Source of the DNA: Symbiodinium sp. CCMP2592
Taxonomy: Eukaryota > Sar > Dinophyceae > Suessiales > Symbiodiniaceae
Assembly (NCBI GenBank): GCA_905221615.1
Contig: CAJNDT010000135.1
Location: forward strand, 179,001-243,000
Length of the DNA stretch: 64,000 nt
Reading direction: 5' to 3'
In this document: positions 63,576 to 64,000 of the stretch, one piece after another
Layout of the letters: each line of letters opens with the position of its first letter
Numbering within the stretch: position 1 is the first letter of the stretch
The notes under the pieces: model-generated
Database searches by the model: none
What the model was told of the DNA's origin: nothing
What the model saw: the letters and a program-made list of their open reading frames with translations, nothing else
Position numbers and translations under genes: made by a program

Positions 63576-64000
63576 CTGGGTTCTGGAACGAAGGAGAATA
63601 AGAAAATGCCAGAGTCTCGTTTTCTTATTTAGGTGGGTTCTGGAACGAAGGAAAATAAGAAAATGCCAGAGTCTCAGAGTCTCGGTTTCTTATTTAGGTG
63701 GGTTCTGGAACGAAGGAGAATAAGAAAATGCCAGAGTCTCGTTTTCTGATTTAGGTGGGTTCTGGAACGAAGGAGAATAAGAAAATGCCAGAGTCTCGTT
63801 TTCTGATTTAGGTGGGTTCTGGGACGAAGGAGAATAAGAAAATGCCAGAGTGTCGTTTTCTTATTTAGGTGGGTTCTGGAACGAAGGAAAATAAGAAAAT
63901 GCCAGAGTCTCAGAGTCTCGGTTTCTTATTTAGGTGGGTTCTGGAACGAAGGAGAATAAGAAAATGCCAGAGTCTCGTTTTCTGATTTAGGTGGGTTCTG
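63576..64000. repeat. About 63-bp hairpin satellite
   Basis: Units read GGTGGGTTCTGGAACGAAGG, AGAATAAGAAAATGCCAGAG, TCTCGTTTTCTTATTTA, in tandem to the window edge. Each unit contains the inverted repeat AATAAGAAAA/TTTTCTTATT. Some units carry a duplicated CAGAGTCT (about 63670 and 63910), which recurs every fourth unit or so, a higher-order pattern. Confidence 0.93.

Overview
The window looks like nuclear DNA of a dinoflagellate, probably of the Symbiodiniaceae/Suessiales type. This is inferred from several things read directly in the sequence: a long DGSVVTWG-repeat (RCC1/HERC-like) protein, a tryptophan-rich PPR protein, many GC-AG introns that keep reading frames open, scattered TTTAGGG-type telomere-like tracts, abundant trinucleotide and dinucleotide microsatellites, and genes that all lie on one strand. 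No bacterial operon, rRNA, tRNA, reverse transcriptase or transposase was recognised.

Every gene I can support is on the minus strand. From right to left, in transcription order, these are: a multi-pass receptor-like gene with a Cys-rich ectodomain and a TIR domain (about 63.1-59.7 kb, continuing upstream); a PPR protein (55.4-53.6 kb); a 2OG-Fe(II) oxygenase in three exons (53.0-51.1 kb); a gene built from tandem near-identical exons that runs into an assembly gap (35.8-35.0 kb); a gene with a Cys-containing C-terminal module (33.3-32.3 kb) and a frameshifted relative (26.1-25.9 kb); the RCC1-like gene (25.6-24.3 kb); weaker exons near 18 kb; a MORN-repeat gene in at least four exons (12.7-11.9 kb, with a possible further exon at 13.5 kb); and small membrane or unrecognised proteins at 8.5-7.9, 7.2-6.8 and 2.3-1.75 kb.

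The rest is mostly repeat. From 2.9 to 20 kb, trinucleotide arrays dominate. From 21.3 to 36.5 kb there are twenty copies of a short hairpin element: a fixed core CTTTCGCAAGACAGCGTCGA between inverted arms whose sequence differs from locus to locus, all in the same orientation. The same zone holds a 1.28-kb-offset segmental duplication and a 2.2-kb tandem duplication. From 36 to 38.8 kb there is a compound satellite with a recurring AATCCCTGTGAAGGGTTGC core. From 39 to 51 kb I see little coding sequence. A 63-bp hairpin satellite closes the window.

The two most notable structures are the locus-specific-arm hairpin family, and a 109-bp element with perfect 17-bp terminal inverted repeats and 4-bp target duplications that forms an entire GC-AG intron inside the TIR gene (introner-like).
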